Origin: Acanthococcus lagerstroemiae
Lineage: Eukaryota; Arthropoda; Insecta; Hemiptera; Eriococcidae
Reading direction: 5' to 3'
Length of the DNA: 64,000 bases
Assembly (NCBI GenBank): GCA_031841125.1
Contig: JAJSSI010000016.1
Location: forward strand, 186,001 to 250,000
Shown piece after piece: positions 23,197-34,085 of this stretch. Position numbers and translations under genes: made by a program. Below the pieces are notes generated by a model, which worked only from the letters and a program-made list of their open reading frames with translations, was not told where the DNA came from and ran no database searches. The stretch's first letter is position 1; the number at the start of each line of letters is the position of its first letter.

Positions 23197-23467
23197 GTGT
23201 ATTTGCTCAATTTTTGGAGGGGGGAGGTGCCGCTTGAATTTAAAAATTGTATAGTTTCGTCGTCGAAGGTGTATGACATCTGAAAATAATTTGGGACAGG
23301 CAAGAGAATTGAAATTAGGCTTACAATTAGCTTTGGACAATAAAAGTGCGTTGTCTGGATAATTACCCTAATGTACCATGAAACACACTATATTGTACCA
23401 TATAACCATTTAGAAATACGTAATAATGAACATCATCAACGCGAATTTCAAACGTTTTCATTACATA
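23197..23467. other. Spacer with TGTACCAT words
   Basis: TGTACCAT occurs at about 23372 and 23394, and similar words (GTACAATGGTAC) at about 19344 suggest another scattered end motif. No coding is seen. Confidence 0.35.
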
Positions 23468-23940
23468 TTACATGAGCAATTTAATTTTAATTTTAGTCAC
23501 ATGGAAATCGAACGTTTGTAATCGAGAAATTCCCACGACGGCCTTGTACTTCGCCCAAAAACTGATACAGTGCTTTCGAACGTTCGTTAAATCAGGAATG
23601 TTTGGAAAAACGAAGTTATTATGACTCTTTCTTTTCAAAAATGAGTGAGGAATCATTTCATTTTCCATAGGACCTTCTATTCGGGCTGTAAAATATTTAA
23701 CTTTTTCTTTTTTGGTTCCTTCGTCGTATTTCAGCTCCATAACAATAAATTGACCGGTTTTTTCTTAAATCTGAATCCGATATGACTGAAAAAAAATTGA
23801 ATTTCAATGATTAGTTTTATACCTAGGTAATTATGAAATCAATTAGGAGAAATTACCTATTTCTTCGTTTTCTTCGTCCTCATCCGGTTTCTCTAGATCA
23901 GAGAAGTGCTCATCGGAATCATCCGCGTCTCTAGTAGAAT
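23468..23940 (-). pseudogene. 3' exons of a pogo-type or related transposase gene
   Basis: An acidic exon (23940 to about 23858: DDSDEHFSDLEKPDEDEENE) ends at a GTAATT donor. An AG before the next exon restores frame to TGQFIVMELKYDEGTKK, KVKYFTARIEG, HSFLKRKSHNNFVFPNIPD and GISRLQTFDFHV (about 23770-23468). This is the third copy of the small domain seen at 15.8 and 19.9 kb. In transposases of the pogo group it follows an acidic linker, as here. No DDE core is visible upstream, so it is either an orphan 3' end or the tail of the Myb/SANT gene at 24.8-26.7 kb on the same strand. Confidence 0.55.
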
Positions 23941-24059
23941 ATTAATCAGATTCTTCACTCGTACTTATAGTAGGTTCGTTCGCACGTTACCAGTTTTAAC
24001 AGATTCTGATAATACTGGGCGTAGAAGACCAGATTCGCGTTCGTGTGCTCACACTGTAA

Positions 24060-24816
24060 ATACAGAACAGAATTGTGTTCGGGCGTTTCTTTTGAAAATA
24101 CAGTTTACAATTTCTGTAAAAATGCAGTTGCCAGTAGCTCGGTAGTTGAGGTAAATTTACCAGTGAAGGCGTTCGATGGAAAAGTTGAACATCCGTCCCC
24201 GTTAAATCCCGTCAAAAAAAGAAAATTTGTGTTTCATCGATAACAGACTGATAATTTTTAATTTGTTTGTGTGGATTTCTTTCTTACTATTTCGAAATTA
24301 CCAACATGAATAATAGTTGTGTTCGAGCATTACTTCGGCCCCCAAAATACAAATTTCTGGGGCTGGGGGTCCATCCGTGGCCCCTTCATCTCTATGTCTC
24401 CCCCGATCTCTTTGAGCATTCTTCCTCACTACTTTTCCATAATGAATAGATCGGGTGGTCCATCCTCATCCTGTTATCTAACCATATCCCCTAAACTATA
24501 CCCAGCCTCTCCGTCAACCAGAATCCGCCCCTTTATTAAGATCTTACTTATCAGGGTGGAAGGAGAAAAATGAAGGAGGCTGCGTGGTCAGATGTGAACA
24601 GAGAAGGAGAGGCGATGTTACAAAAGCGGCAACGGGAATCACCTCTCAAGTTCCTCAAGAATTATAATCATCGCATCTGTCGCAGAAGGTATACTTCACC
24701 TTACTTTTCACTGAAGTATAATAAATGAGGCCTCTAACCACTGCTCAGGTCGGATAACTGAAGCTTGCGAACATTGGTTACTGTGTAAATGTATTTGAAT
24801 AAATTCTTAAATTTAC
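24060..24816. other. Unassigned region with CGAACA-type motifs
   Basis: Inverted copies of the GCTCGAACA motif lie near 24068 and 24318. A plus-strand frame ending VKKRKFVFHR (24243) is too short to call. No other feature is recognised. Confidence 0.35.
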
Positions 24817-26738
24817 CTTGGAGAATCTGAAGCAAAACTTGGAGATCTTGCAGTACCAGTAGAGGTACCTGAAGTGATATTGAGGCCAGCAATGTCGTCC
24901 TCGTTTTCGGACATTGTTTCCCTATACTCTTCTTCGAACGTACCCAGCTGTACCTCATCACTTCCTGATAATGTACAAGGTGGATTTACTGATGCCTTTT
25001 TCCCATACGTAGACTGCAGTTCACTACAATAAATTCAATTTTATCTCTATGAATAGATCCAACGTTTTCAGTGTTTGAGCGCTTGCAGTTTTCTGTATTA
25101 TGCAGATTACAGTAAAGCAGATTCTGTGTATTTTTACAGTTACCGCTGGAACGGAGTTCTGCATCTTGTTTCAACTTTTTACATCTTCCCAAAAGCTAAT
25201 TTTGATCATATAGTATGAAATGATTAATAAATTTAGTGCAGTGTGCGTTTGCCAATGAACGTGTATTGTAGTGTGAGAACCGGGAAACATGGATTTAGTT
25301 AGTGACGCTGTAGCAGACGAGGAAGTCGATATCTTCAAGGATGAGAACGGGGATCATCCCATTTTCAAGAGCCTGAAGACGTTTATCATCAGAGAAAATG
25401 TGGTGGACTCCGACGCTATATTAAAGGGCAGTAAGGTACCTCATATTTGTGGCGCACACTCATCCAGTTGCAAAATGAGTACTGGAACAGACAAAGTGCT
25501 TTGTAAAAAGCTGAAAAACTTCACTCACATCGACTCATACCGAGTATTTCGTCAGCTTAATTTCAATTATGTACATGTACTGAAAGTTCGATGCTGTCCA
25601 CTGTGTTTGGACTATAGTGGTGATGATATAATTATGGTTTACGAGGATAAGACCCGTGTACTTCGCCCTAAAGTGTATAAGTTCGTGTGTCAAAGTAGTG
25701 GATTGTGACTAAGGATTGTTATATGAAGTAAAGTTGTTAATAATGTTGAGTCGTCTTTCTTGTGTATGGAACATGAAACGCCATGGTGATATACGGAGAC
25801 AAATAGTTTATTAAGAAAGGACCCATATTTTCAAATGTACCGACGACGTTCCACGGCAAAGGTGGGGATTTGACATACGGCGTAGGAACTCACTAACACC
25901 TCACTCCGTATGGTCTTACACAGAAGAAGTCCTAGTCCTTGAATGACATACATAGTACGGACAACCGTTGCCCATACTCCGTAGAATCTTGATAAAAGGA
26001 AAATAAGTACGTATCTAATGCTCCGTTCTCCGTATATACTTTCGGTGATTTACAGTGGTCGAGCTTTAGGCATACGTATGAATGTAGAGAGATTTTTCCG
26101 AACTCCATATCGGTCCTCTGTACCCCCGTATGTCTGTCTGTCTCCGAGTTGAGCAGGCCACCGAATAACTTTACTCGACAGATTACTGAGAAAAGTAATC
26201 ATTCTTATGATCAAAAATTGGGTTGTACTAGTTGAAGTGTGACTGGGTACAGATTCTGCATTTTCTGCAAGCGCTCAAACAAAAAGCTATACTGTATTAC
26301 TTACGTTTGGAATGCACAAGTTAGTCTAGCTCTGCCAGTCTTCTTCTTGTTGTCCGTCACCTTCTTGAAACTTCTTTCAAGAGCGGTGATTTTATTTATA
26401 ACCTGTTTCAAGGTGAAGCTGTACCCTTTCTTATTTACCTCCGTCATCAAGAATTCGTACAGCTTTCCTTTATTCGAAAATTTCTTTGTTTTTCCGACAT
26501 AAGGCAAATGCTCATGGAGCAAACTTATTAAAAGTTTTGTGATCTCATCGGACCATGTTGTCCTATAAGATTCGGTGGTGCAGGTGCCCTCTTCAAGGAA
26601 TTCGTCATCTAAAAATTAGTTACAAAATTTTTATTCAAAAAATTTATAAGAAGTTCCTCAGATCCAGAAAAAACGCAGGCATGGAAACTTACCGAAATTA
26701 ATAACAATCTCCTCAACATTTTCTGAATTTGATGACAT
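24817..26738 (-). CDS. Myb/SANT-like DNA-binding protein, three exons, element-encoded or host
   Basis: Such proteins accompany Harbinger-type transposases and help them bind DNA and enter the nucleus. Exon 1 (26738-26693) reads MSSNSENVEEIVINF. Exon 2 (26608-26305) carries the domain: TTWSDEITKLLISLLHEHLP, GKLYEFLMTEVNKKGYSF, QVINKITALERSFK and KKTGRARLTCAFQT. Exon 3 (25023-24817) reads YGKKASVNPPCTLSG and an acidic, Ser-rich tail. All sites are GT-AG and exon lengths (46, 304, 207) keep phase exactly, so the model is strong; a further 3' exon is missing. Intron 2 (1281 nt) contains an inverted-repeat-bounded insertion with its own ORF on the opposite strand. A Harbinger transposase fragment lies divergently at 27.2-27.8 kb. 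Confidence 0.75.
25072..26281. mobile_element. 1.2-kb insertion in intron 2, bounded by 17-bp inverted repeats
   Basis: TGTTTGAGCGCTTGCAG at 25072-25088 is repeated as a perfect reverse complement at 26265-26281. Both ends then continue into TTCTGTA-like words. The unit sits wholly within the intron of the Myb/SANT gene and contains a 139-codon ORF on the plus strand. The same GCGCTCRAACA core recurs at about 27018, 27047 and 27124, so the terminal sequence belongs to a wider set. I did not find a target-site duplication. Confidence 0.5.
25289..25708 (+). CDS. 139-aa protein of unknown function
   Basis: A complete ORF lies antisense within the Myb/SANT gene intron. It begins MDLVSDAVADEEVDIFKDEN and has a Cys-rich second half: ICGAHSSSCKM and VRCCPLCLDYSGDD with VYKFVCQSSG. 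The CC-x2-C spacing could bind zinc. I do not recognise the family. It has no signal peptide or membrane segment, an acidic N-terminus and a weak AATAAT-type downstream context. Intactness, and location inside an inverted-repeat-bounded insertion, suggest cargo of that element, but it may also be a chance ORF. Confidence 0.4.
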   Translation: MDLVSDAVADEEVDIFKDENGDHPIFKSLKTFIIRENVVDSDAILKGSKVPHICGAHSSSCKMSTGTDKVLCKKLKNFTHIDSYRVFRQLNFNYVHVLKVRCCPLCLDYSGDDIIMVYEDKTRVLRPKVYKFVCQSSGL

Positions 26739-26941
26739 TTTACTTTCGATATAATTTCCTTAACGTCACACAGACTTATTTTAAACATTTCTTCCACACA
26801 CTAAGTAGAAACCAAACTAAAAACCATGAAAACTTGTTAAAAGAAAACCGAAAACGCGCCTTTTTATCATCAAAAGTGATAATAACAGTAGTGGGGGATT
26901 AAACGAAAACTTGAAAAAGGAAATGTTTCCCATCTTGTCGC

Positions 26942-26969
26942 ATTTACAGTACCTCCAAAGGTACTGTAA
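26942..26969. repeat. Inverted repeat, 12-bp arms (TTTACAGTACCT)
   Basis: Perfect arms around a 4-nt loop lie in the interval between the Myb/SANT gene and the Harbinger fragment. The TTTACAG half-site recurs at about 27040 and 27100 next to CGCTCGAACA words, so this looks like a promoter or subterminal region of the element rather than a gene. Confidence 0.6.
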
Positions 26970-27164
26970 AATCTGCTACAGGAAACTGTAGAACTGTAAG
27001 TTAGTACAATAGATCGCTCAAACAGAATTCTGAATTTACAGAAAGACCGCTCGAACAGTTTCCTGTAAAAAAAAAAAATAATAATGATAAAAAGAAAATT
27101 TACAGATTCTGTAAATACTGTAAGCGCTCGAACAAAACTAATGTTCGAAAGCGATAATTTGTGA

Positions 27165-27840
27165 ATGTTTGTGCATATGAACAATGATATAGTTGATTCT
27201 GATAGCAGTAGTTATAGTAGTAGCCGCGATTCAGAGGTTGAAGATATTTTACAACGATGCATTAAAATACCAAGATTATCCATCATAAATTATTTTGAGT
27301 ATTTTGAGGAAGTTGTGCAAGCTTATTCTACAGTAGAATTCTTTCATCATTTCCGCATTAAGCCGAAACGGTTTCACGTACTGTGGAAGGATGATGAGAA
27401 AACGGATAATTATCAGAAAATGGTAATCCATAACCCTAGTCATGTGCTGAGAGCAGATAAAACTTTGGCCATATTCTTATGGTTCGCTGCGCATGAACCT
27501 TGTGTTTACAGAGACATTAGTGACCGATTTAACACATCACTAAGCACAGTGCACGCAGCCATCCTTTGAGGTGTTGCGTTTCTCAGCAATCTTACACCTG
27601 AACATATACGTTGGCCAACAGTCAATGAAGTGGATGCAGAAGCAGAAGAACCTAAGAGGCGGTCTCAAATACCAGGAATTGTTGGTAAATAGTTTACTTG
27701 TCTATGAAATTGTTGAACTTCAAAGTATTGAAAATGAAAGAAAAACAATTTCCTGTTATGTTTCAGCTTGTGGATGGCATTCATATAATTATTGATCCCC
27801 CTGAACAGAATATGGATGATTACCCAGCTAGGATTTGACA
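27165..27840 (+). pseudogene. Harbinger (PIF) transposase, N-terminal half
   Basis: The frame reads a Ser-rich start, then HFRIKPKRFHVLW, LRADKTLAIFLWFAAHEP and YRDISDRFNTSLSTVHAAI (27175-27569), the HTH region preceding the DDE domain in HARBI1-like proteins. After a stop at 27568 a shifted frame continues FLSNLTPEHIRWPTVNE and SQIPGIV. After a 95-nt gap with GT-AG ends comes VDGIHIIIDPPEQNMDDYP, the first catalytic Asp motif (DG-H-I). It ends at about 27840; the other catalytic residues are missing. The divergent arrangement with the Myb/SANT gene suggests both came from one element. Confidence 0.65.
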
Positions 27841-28582
27841 CCCATCTTTTAAATGTTGCTACCATCCGCGCGCCTATGGAGCAGAGATAGGAGTCTGGGT
27901 ACAAAACGCATAGTCCCGAGACCATGTCTACACCGAATTCCGCTTCTATTAGGACACCTATCAGGACATAGGTACAAAATTTAGATACGCACCTAACTAT
28001 AATGGTAGCGTTCATGGTAGCAAACCTAGGAGCGACGATAGTCCTATTCATCTATTGTTTATACAGGTGGTCCCATTTATGGTTGCGCACACAGGAGCAA
28101 TTATGGTAGCATATGTAGGAGCACTGAAGGTTGCGTTCCACTAAACTTGTATAGTTGTACTCGTAGTAGTACTCCCGGGAGTAGTAATAGTAGTATTAAT
28201 AGCAATGCAAATGGGCACAATGATATCGTCATTCACAGTAGTGCATTCACGTCAGCGTTAATTGTCCCCACCAGCCACCATAAGAAAAGGGAATTTAGCC
28301 CGCACCCTTGCCTTCAGCAATGACTGGAATTTCATCCTAACCACGATGTAAGAATATAAATGAGATTAATTGGCGGTTAAAATGATAAATCTATGATAAG
28401 TGTACATGAAAATAATATATATTATTTTTTTGAGAAAATAACATATTATATACATGCATAGGTATTTACAGAATACAAGCTTACCTGAAAATAATTGTAC
28501 GGAGGAAGAGAGTCAAGACGGAGATAAGGAAAGATGTGAGGAACTATGATATTAAAAAAAAAAAAATCTAAACTAATCCATA
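27841..28582. other. Non-coding with a degenerate ATGGTAGC...TAGGAGC pattern
   Basis: Between 28005 and 28135 the words ATGGT(A/T)GC and AGGAGC alternate about every 15-25 bp, a worn tandem array or a gene-free relic. No protein is recognised. Confidence 0.4.
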
Positions 28583-31051
28583 TTATTCTACAACAGAGGT
28601 ATTCTTCATTGACATCCTGATGTTTAATCGGACTTTCCGCACTGAGTTGCGACTTTTGAACCAAGCTGCAACTGCTCTCTTGGCTGCCTTCTCATCCAAA
28701 TCGCACTCAAAAAACACGTTTTCTACAGCGGCTGTAACATATAGAAAAGAAGTGAGACAATGTAAATTCCAAGCACAATATATATTATGTCACATAAAAA
28801 TACTTCCCAACTGTCCTTAGGAACAAAATAAATTTTAAGTGTTTAATATTTTCCGATCAAATCAAATGGGGTTGCCAATGTTGACTATAATGGCATGTAC
28901 TTGTAAGGGATATGTGAAATAAAACCCACAGACAATTTTCTTGTTAAATTACTCCCTCTTTTGCCTTTTGAATTACGAAGCAGACAACTGAAAATCATTT
29001 CTTAGTGCCAGGTCTGCAAAGTGTAGAATGAAAATACATACTGATGAGACACTTTGCAAAATTGGTTTCTTGAAATACAGCCTTAGCTGAATCCAGAGGA
29101 GCATCCAACCTCATACCCCATCTAAAATGTACGAAGAGCGTATTGTCGAATGCCAGCTTACAAAACATCAGGACAGATGATTGCAGCAACTTTTTTTTTG
29201 TTTGCCCTGAGGTACCGAGTGAGATATTGTACCTGAAAGATAGTATTCAAAAGCCAACTGTTTTGTAAATAAAAGTCCAGGGCAGCTTAAATTGAATTCT
29301 AATCGCTACGTATAATTAAATGAGCAGAATGAAGAGCACTTACAAAATCATCCCGTCCAGCTTCATCTCCCATCTCACTGGAATTAAAACTATTAAATTC
29401 CGTTAAACTGAACAGAGGAAATTTGTACTGTTTTGTGACTGGCTCGCGCCTTTCCACTCCCGACACTGAGGCACGCTGAACTTGAACTTTTGCTGAGAAA
29501 AAAATAATGTATAAGTACAACAGATGTAAGAAAGAAAACTGACTCTTAAGTGTAGCCCTTTCTACTGATGTAATAAATTGATTGCAAAGATATAGATTCT
29601 CTCATGAGGTATGAGTATGTCCCTTGGCGGCACATGATATAATTTTAAGCGTACACGTTCAATACAACCATTGCTCATCATCTCCTGGATGGTAAAAGGA
29701 TTCCGCTCTGGCACTACACTCAGCACGAATAATGTTGTAATAAAACAGATGGGATAATAACTACTATCTTATAGAAAACTACAAAGGAAAAGGTGCGAAT
29801 ATGTAAATTTATACCTAGTAGTCTGAAGACTGAAACTATCCCACGGGCCAGTTCATTATTTGAAATATCTTCATTTTTCCTGCAAATAGAAAGTCACTCT
29901 GATTACGACGTGAAGTATAGTATGGGATAAGACAACAATCAATGCCCAATGAGAGCCTGCACAAATATTAGAAAAATTCCCTCATTCAACCTTCTATTAT
30001 AAATGCAAAAAGCAATGATTATTATGATTATTAATGTCGTAGGCAGATTAGAAAATTCTTGGCATTTTGCAAACTGTCGCTAAATGGACCGAGTCGACTA
30101 CTTGGAAAATTTCATTTCAACTGACATTTTGCCTGACCATTTTCTGATAGACACTGTAAAGAGCCGACGCAGTATTCGTATTAGGCGCTATGGAAAAAGA
30201 GTACCACGCGTCTATGATTATTACCATTATCAAACAAATTGAAAACTCACTTCGATTTTTCCTCCAGCATCGCTATTGGCGATTTCCTTTTGCGGCACAT
30301 CGGAGTGGATGAACTATAAATAGCAAAATTTGTTAACATATGAAAGTGTAGAAATGAGATTATTATTACAATTATAAATAATACACTATATCTTACATTG
30401 GGTTGACAGACAAGCCGTCGCTATCTATGGAGGTATTTTGAGGATCAGTGTTCACATTAACTGGAGCAGGTACGGGCATACTTGCATACACCGAGCTTCC
30501 GGAATTATTTGGCAATATAAAACTGAAAAAAACGTTCGTATTTTTCATATACAGTGTAATACTTGTAGCATGTACTTGGAAACTATAAAAAATACTCCGT
30601 CTATATGTATACCTCTCGGTGGCAACAAATGTGTCACATTTCTGTACTGTTCATTTTAGTATTTGTTCGTGTTAATTTGGCGGGAAAAAGGAAGACGAAA
30701 TCAAAAGAGGAGAATGATAAAAAGAATATTCACAACTCTCCTTCACATTCTGGGCAAAAAGAAGTTATCAAGTTTATGTCAATGATGAATATTTCGACGT
30801 CTATTTATCGTTAGAAAGTAGTCCTAGTTGATGGCTGGTCGCCTAACTACGTGATAAATGGACATATGCATACAGAAATTGGTACCTACACCAGAATATC
30901 ATAAATAAATTAAACAATTGAAAAATATAGTGTAAATTACTTTTCGTCTCCCTCGTTGTTATTCAGGGTTGAGTTGGCGTTGACCCACGCTTCACAAAAT
31001 GTTACAGGGGAATTTTCTTCGTTACCAGTCCTAAGATTTTCCATACCCTGA
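28583..31051 (-). CDS. DUF4806-like protein gene, at least seven exons
   Basis: Exons with GT-AG borders: 31051-30941 (MENLRTGNEENSP), 30522-30397 (SVYASMPVPAPVNVN), 30313-30251 (TPMCRKRKSPIAMLEEKS), 29879-29815 (NNELARGIVSVFRLL), 29492-29344 (QYKFPLFSLTEFNSFNSSEM), 29232-29042 (QYLTRYLRANKKK, then LFVHFRWGMRLDAPLDSAKA) and 28731-28583 (VENVFFECDLDEKAAKRAVA). FPL at the start, the helical core and the terminal W-hhK block resemble DUF4806, a domain of unknown function common in insect repeats and nuclear proteins. A one-base deficit in a nine-base homopolymer near 29190 shifts the frame; it may be a sequencing or assembly error. The first exon and start are not identified. It could be a host gene or the partner of the CACTA-like fragment upstream. 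Confidence 0.55.
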
Positions 31052-31284
31052 CTGCAAATGAATACAAAGAAACGTTATAATTTCATAAAATGCTATCGGG
31101 TGAGAGTATGAATGGAGCTATTTTTGTCCGCTGAGCAGAACATGTCTTTATTGCGGGAGAATATCGACCTTATGAGGATTCAACACCGGCCGCGAAAATT
31201 AGTAAATACGTAATCGAATCTCGCCTGGGGTTGATATTTTTTCGGTTTCTTCGATAGACCAAAATATGTTAATGTGCTTTAGTT

Positions 31285-31878
31285 TCAACAATATTTACCT
31301 AACATTATCTTGAAACGAAATCTTGGTTTTCCTCTACCGTAATATAATGCGATGACAAAGACTTGTTTCCCATCAAAACTCCCCAAAATTGGCCAGAAAG
31401 ATTTTGTAGAACTCTTAAATATAGGTATGCCATCGATATTAATGGACAATAGAAGAGACAACATTCCTGGATCAGGAATATTAACATTTACTATCCCAGC
31501 CGCCACGCTCTCGCGTATGCCGAAATAAATGTATTCACTCTTATCCCTGTCGCTTATCTCAACTGTATTCTCGACATCTGGATCTACATCAATATCCTTG
31601 ACCGCAAAATTTGGGTATTTTCCAACCGCCGTACGGAAGTCGGCAGGAAGCGTACGAATTTCACCTGGATTTGCGTAATTCCGTAGAACAGAGAATATTG
31701 CATTGATTGCACTCGAAGGTACTAAATGTTCGACCAAGGTTCTACACAGAGTGTTATTCCCAATATATTCATAGTCTTCCATTTCTTTTAAACCTGTACA
31801 AAAGGGAACATACATGACGCTAAAATGAATGTGTGTGAGGATACAAAATTTTAAAGAAAATCTGCCCAGATTGGCCAC
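31285..31878 (-). pseudogene. CACTA-like transposase fragment (Tnp2-type N-terminal region)
   Basis: Open for about 160 codons after the Met at 31785 or so. It contains LVPSSAINAIFSVLRNY, LPADFRTAVGKYPNFAV, INIDGIPIFKSSTKSFWPIL and FVIALYYGRGKPRFRF. NVDG-x-PhFKSSxxxFWPILG followed by YGxGKP is the signature at the start of the catalytic region of this transposase type. The rest is absent; the frame ends at 31285. The copy at 38.6-39.7 kb is homologous (LPATFRTAVGPYPNF). Loss of the first domain Met context and of everything downstream makes it a relic, though its frame is unbroken. Confidence 0.7.
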
Positions 31879-32276
31879 TCTGTATAAAGGGTACTTGCAT
31901 GTTTACTGTCCTGAGACTTCAAATTGTACTCCCTTCCTTTACCACTCGTGCTGATCTCAAACTGTACTTTAAATTATTTTCTATTACTCATATCTACATA
32001 CAGAAGGGTATTGAAACCCGTCCATGGGTGTATATTTGAAAATATTGATTTTTCTGACTGTCTACTTTTCTTTATTTATTATTTGGTAATTATTGATAAG
32101 TATACTTACATATGTCTGAGAACATTATAGTATGGCTGGACAAACAGCAGCCTTCCCCAAATCGAGAGTTACAGAACCTCCCCCCTCCCCCATAGCAACT
32201 GTCCGCTACGATGGACATTATATATTTCTAAGCATTTTGAGAGCAAAGAATTGTGATAGAGCGGAATCTATTAGGG
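31879..32276. other. Unassigned spacer
   Basis: No coding or repeat structure is recognised. Confidence 0.4.
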
Positions 32277-32720
32277 TTTTTTTTTTTTTTTTTTTTTTTT
32301 TTTAAGCGAGACACTTTTGACGCCTATAGGCCATGGCCTCGTCGGTACATATTAATGTCTTAATGTTAGTTATAATTATGTATATTATTTAAAATTATTT
32401 AAATATGAAGGAGATAAGGTGGGATATGTTATCGATGAGAAGGTACTGAATGAGGTGGTTGCGGTGGTATGATTTGCAGTGTTGGACGATATGTTGTGTA
32501 GTTAAGGGAGTCGAGCAGGTGTTGCATGTTGGTGGTGGTTGAGGAAAAGGAATATGTATTCGTGAGTGAGGCGTGAGTGACCGAGGAAGATACTGTTGAT
32601 GGCAGTTTCAATAGATCGTGATGTGGTGCATGATTTACTGATGATGTCAGTCCAGTTGGAAGTCTTGGATTTGACGGTACGTAGTTTGCCGGTGGTATGT
32701 ATGTATGTACTTTACTGCAA
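32277..32720 (-). mobile_element. 5'-truncated LINE 3' end with poly(A) tail (27 bases)
   Basis: On the minus strand a coding remnant (about 32700-32429) is followed by a 3' UTR and a pure A27 tail (T27 at 32277-32303 on plus). The remnant holds FLGHSRLTHEYIF, a variant of the GHxRLTH motif found after the RNase H domain in I/R1-like LINEs, then HLLDSLNY and PPQPPHSVPSHR in another frame. The intact long tail suggests a fairly recent insertion despite frame damage. Confidence 0.65.
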
Positions 32721-32889
32721 GTGTTTAGTGGGATTTTGGGATTAAAACTTGCCGACCTTTGCGATGGAAATTCGTCTGTAGAGTTATTTTTTATTACATT
32801 TGGTAAATTTTAGGGCATGCTTGTCAGGAAAAGTGAAAAGTTAGAATACGAGACAAGAATTGTCTGATAGTAATATGTAGGGTCAGGTG

Positions 32890-33110
32890 CTGTAAAGTGA
32901 CGCAAAAAATTTCTTTTTGCTCTAGCTCCCTTATTGATAATCCAATTAAGATGAGACAAGAACCAAACGGTAGAACGCTGAAATCTCTTTAGAAATGACT
33001 AGAGACAACTCCTCAGTAATTGGGTACACGCCTCAAAATTTGAGTGTGTCACTTTACAACACCTCATTGTAAAGTGACACACGTTGATTGTAAAGTGACA
33101 CGTAATAAGA
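32890..33110. repeat. Cluster of TGTAAAGTGACAC repeats with a 16-bp-arm hairpin
   Basis: Copies of TGTAAAGTGACAC lie at about 32890, 33068-33081 and 33089-33101, and one inverted copy at 33044-33059. The arms 33044-33059 and 33067-33082 are perfect reverse complements around 7 nt. The arrangement resembles the end-motif clusters of other elements in this window. The nearest coding remnant is the piggyBac C-terminus at 33.8 kb, but a matching cluster on its other side was not found. Confidence 0.7.
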
Positions 33111-33758
33111 TGACACATAGAAAATGCTCGTCAATTTATTTTTAGAAAATGTAGGCATGTAAAAAAGTATAATAATTCAAAAATTCAAAACATAAACGAT
33201 AAGTAGGTAGGTATTGTGTGTCTAGCACACATTATCAAAGAGTTCTGTGACATTGACTGTGAAGGTAAGTGTTCGCTGCTGACGGGACGTTGTCCCCTGT
33301 TGGGCAGATTGGACTCTAGAAAGCAGTCGATTTTTGAGCACCCATGCAATGTCATCCTTCTGGGGAAAGATGAATTTATTAATCCCAACAGTCTTCCTTA
33401 AGAATTATACGTTCAACACGTGATACCCAGCTAGCTGCTTGACATAAATTTACGTCCAACGTTACTGAACCATGTGCGTACCGAAAACGTAAATATACGC
33501 TCTTATATTTCTTCATTGATTATTTAATAGGAACAGATACGAGAACAATTATAAACATTAAAATAGGAGTATAAAAAACTAGGAATCATAACGTATTTGG
33601 TAAAAGAAAACGGTAATCAAAGGTTTTTTTGTTCTCTTCAAAATTAGGTTACTGTTATACTATTAATACTTTTAGTAATTCAGTTCAGTATGATAGGTCT
33701 TAAAACAAGGGACAAGACATAAGCGTACTCTGCAATCAGCACATTCGTAAGTTGTGTC
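33111..33758. other. Unassigned AT-rich spacer
   Basis: Short frames on both strands lack motifs. Nothing is recognised. Confidence 0.4.
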
Positions 33759-34085
33759 TTAGCGCTGAGGAGGATTTTTCGTCGTCTTCAAATGGACGAC
33801 ACATCGCTTCTGCTTCTTCTTATTACGATCGTTAACCATGGAGGAGGGAAAATGTCGTCCTTGTATACGTAAAGTATTCTTGACATTCTCTGTCAGGATG
33901 TTGGCTTTTCTTTTTCGATGCAGTCCGTATTTTTCTAAAATTTGAGTAATGACTCTTTTTCGAAAAACACTGGAAGGGAGAGTTCCTTCTTGACGAATCT
34001 TCTTGAAAAGAATATATGAATTATAAAACATCAAATCGAAAAAGTGAAACGCAAGTTTTTTGTACCATTTTCGGCCCAGTCATAT
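33759..34085 (-). pseudogene. piggyBac-like transposase, C-terminal end
   Basis: Reads LGRKWYKKLAFHFFDLMFYN, then SYILFKKIRQEGTLP, SSVFRKRVITQILEKYGL, LRIQGRHFPSS and KKKQKRCVVHLKTTKNPP. WYKKhhFHhhDhhhYNSYIL, then GRHFP and RCVVC, is the standard end of piggyBac transposases. The Cys-rich zinc module is degraded: after RCVV the expected Cys is His, and later Cys-x2-Cys pairs are missing. A stop precedes the fragment near 34085 and no catalytic core is recognisable upstream. Confidence 0.8.
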
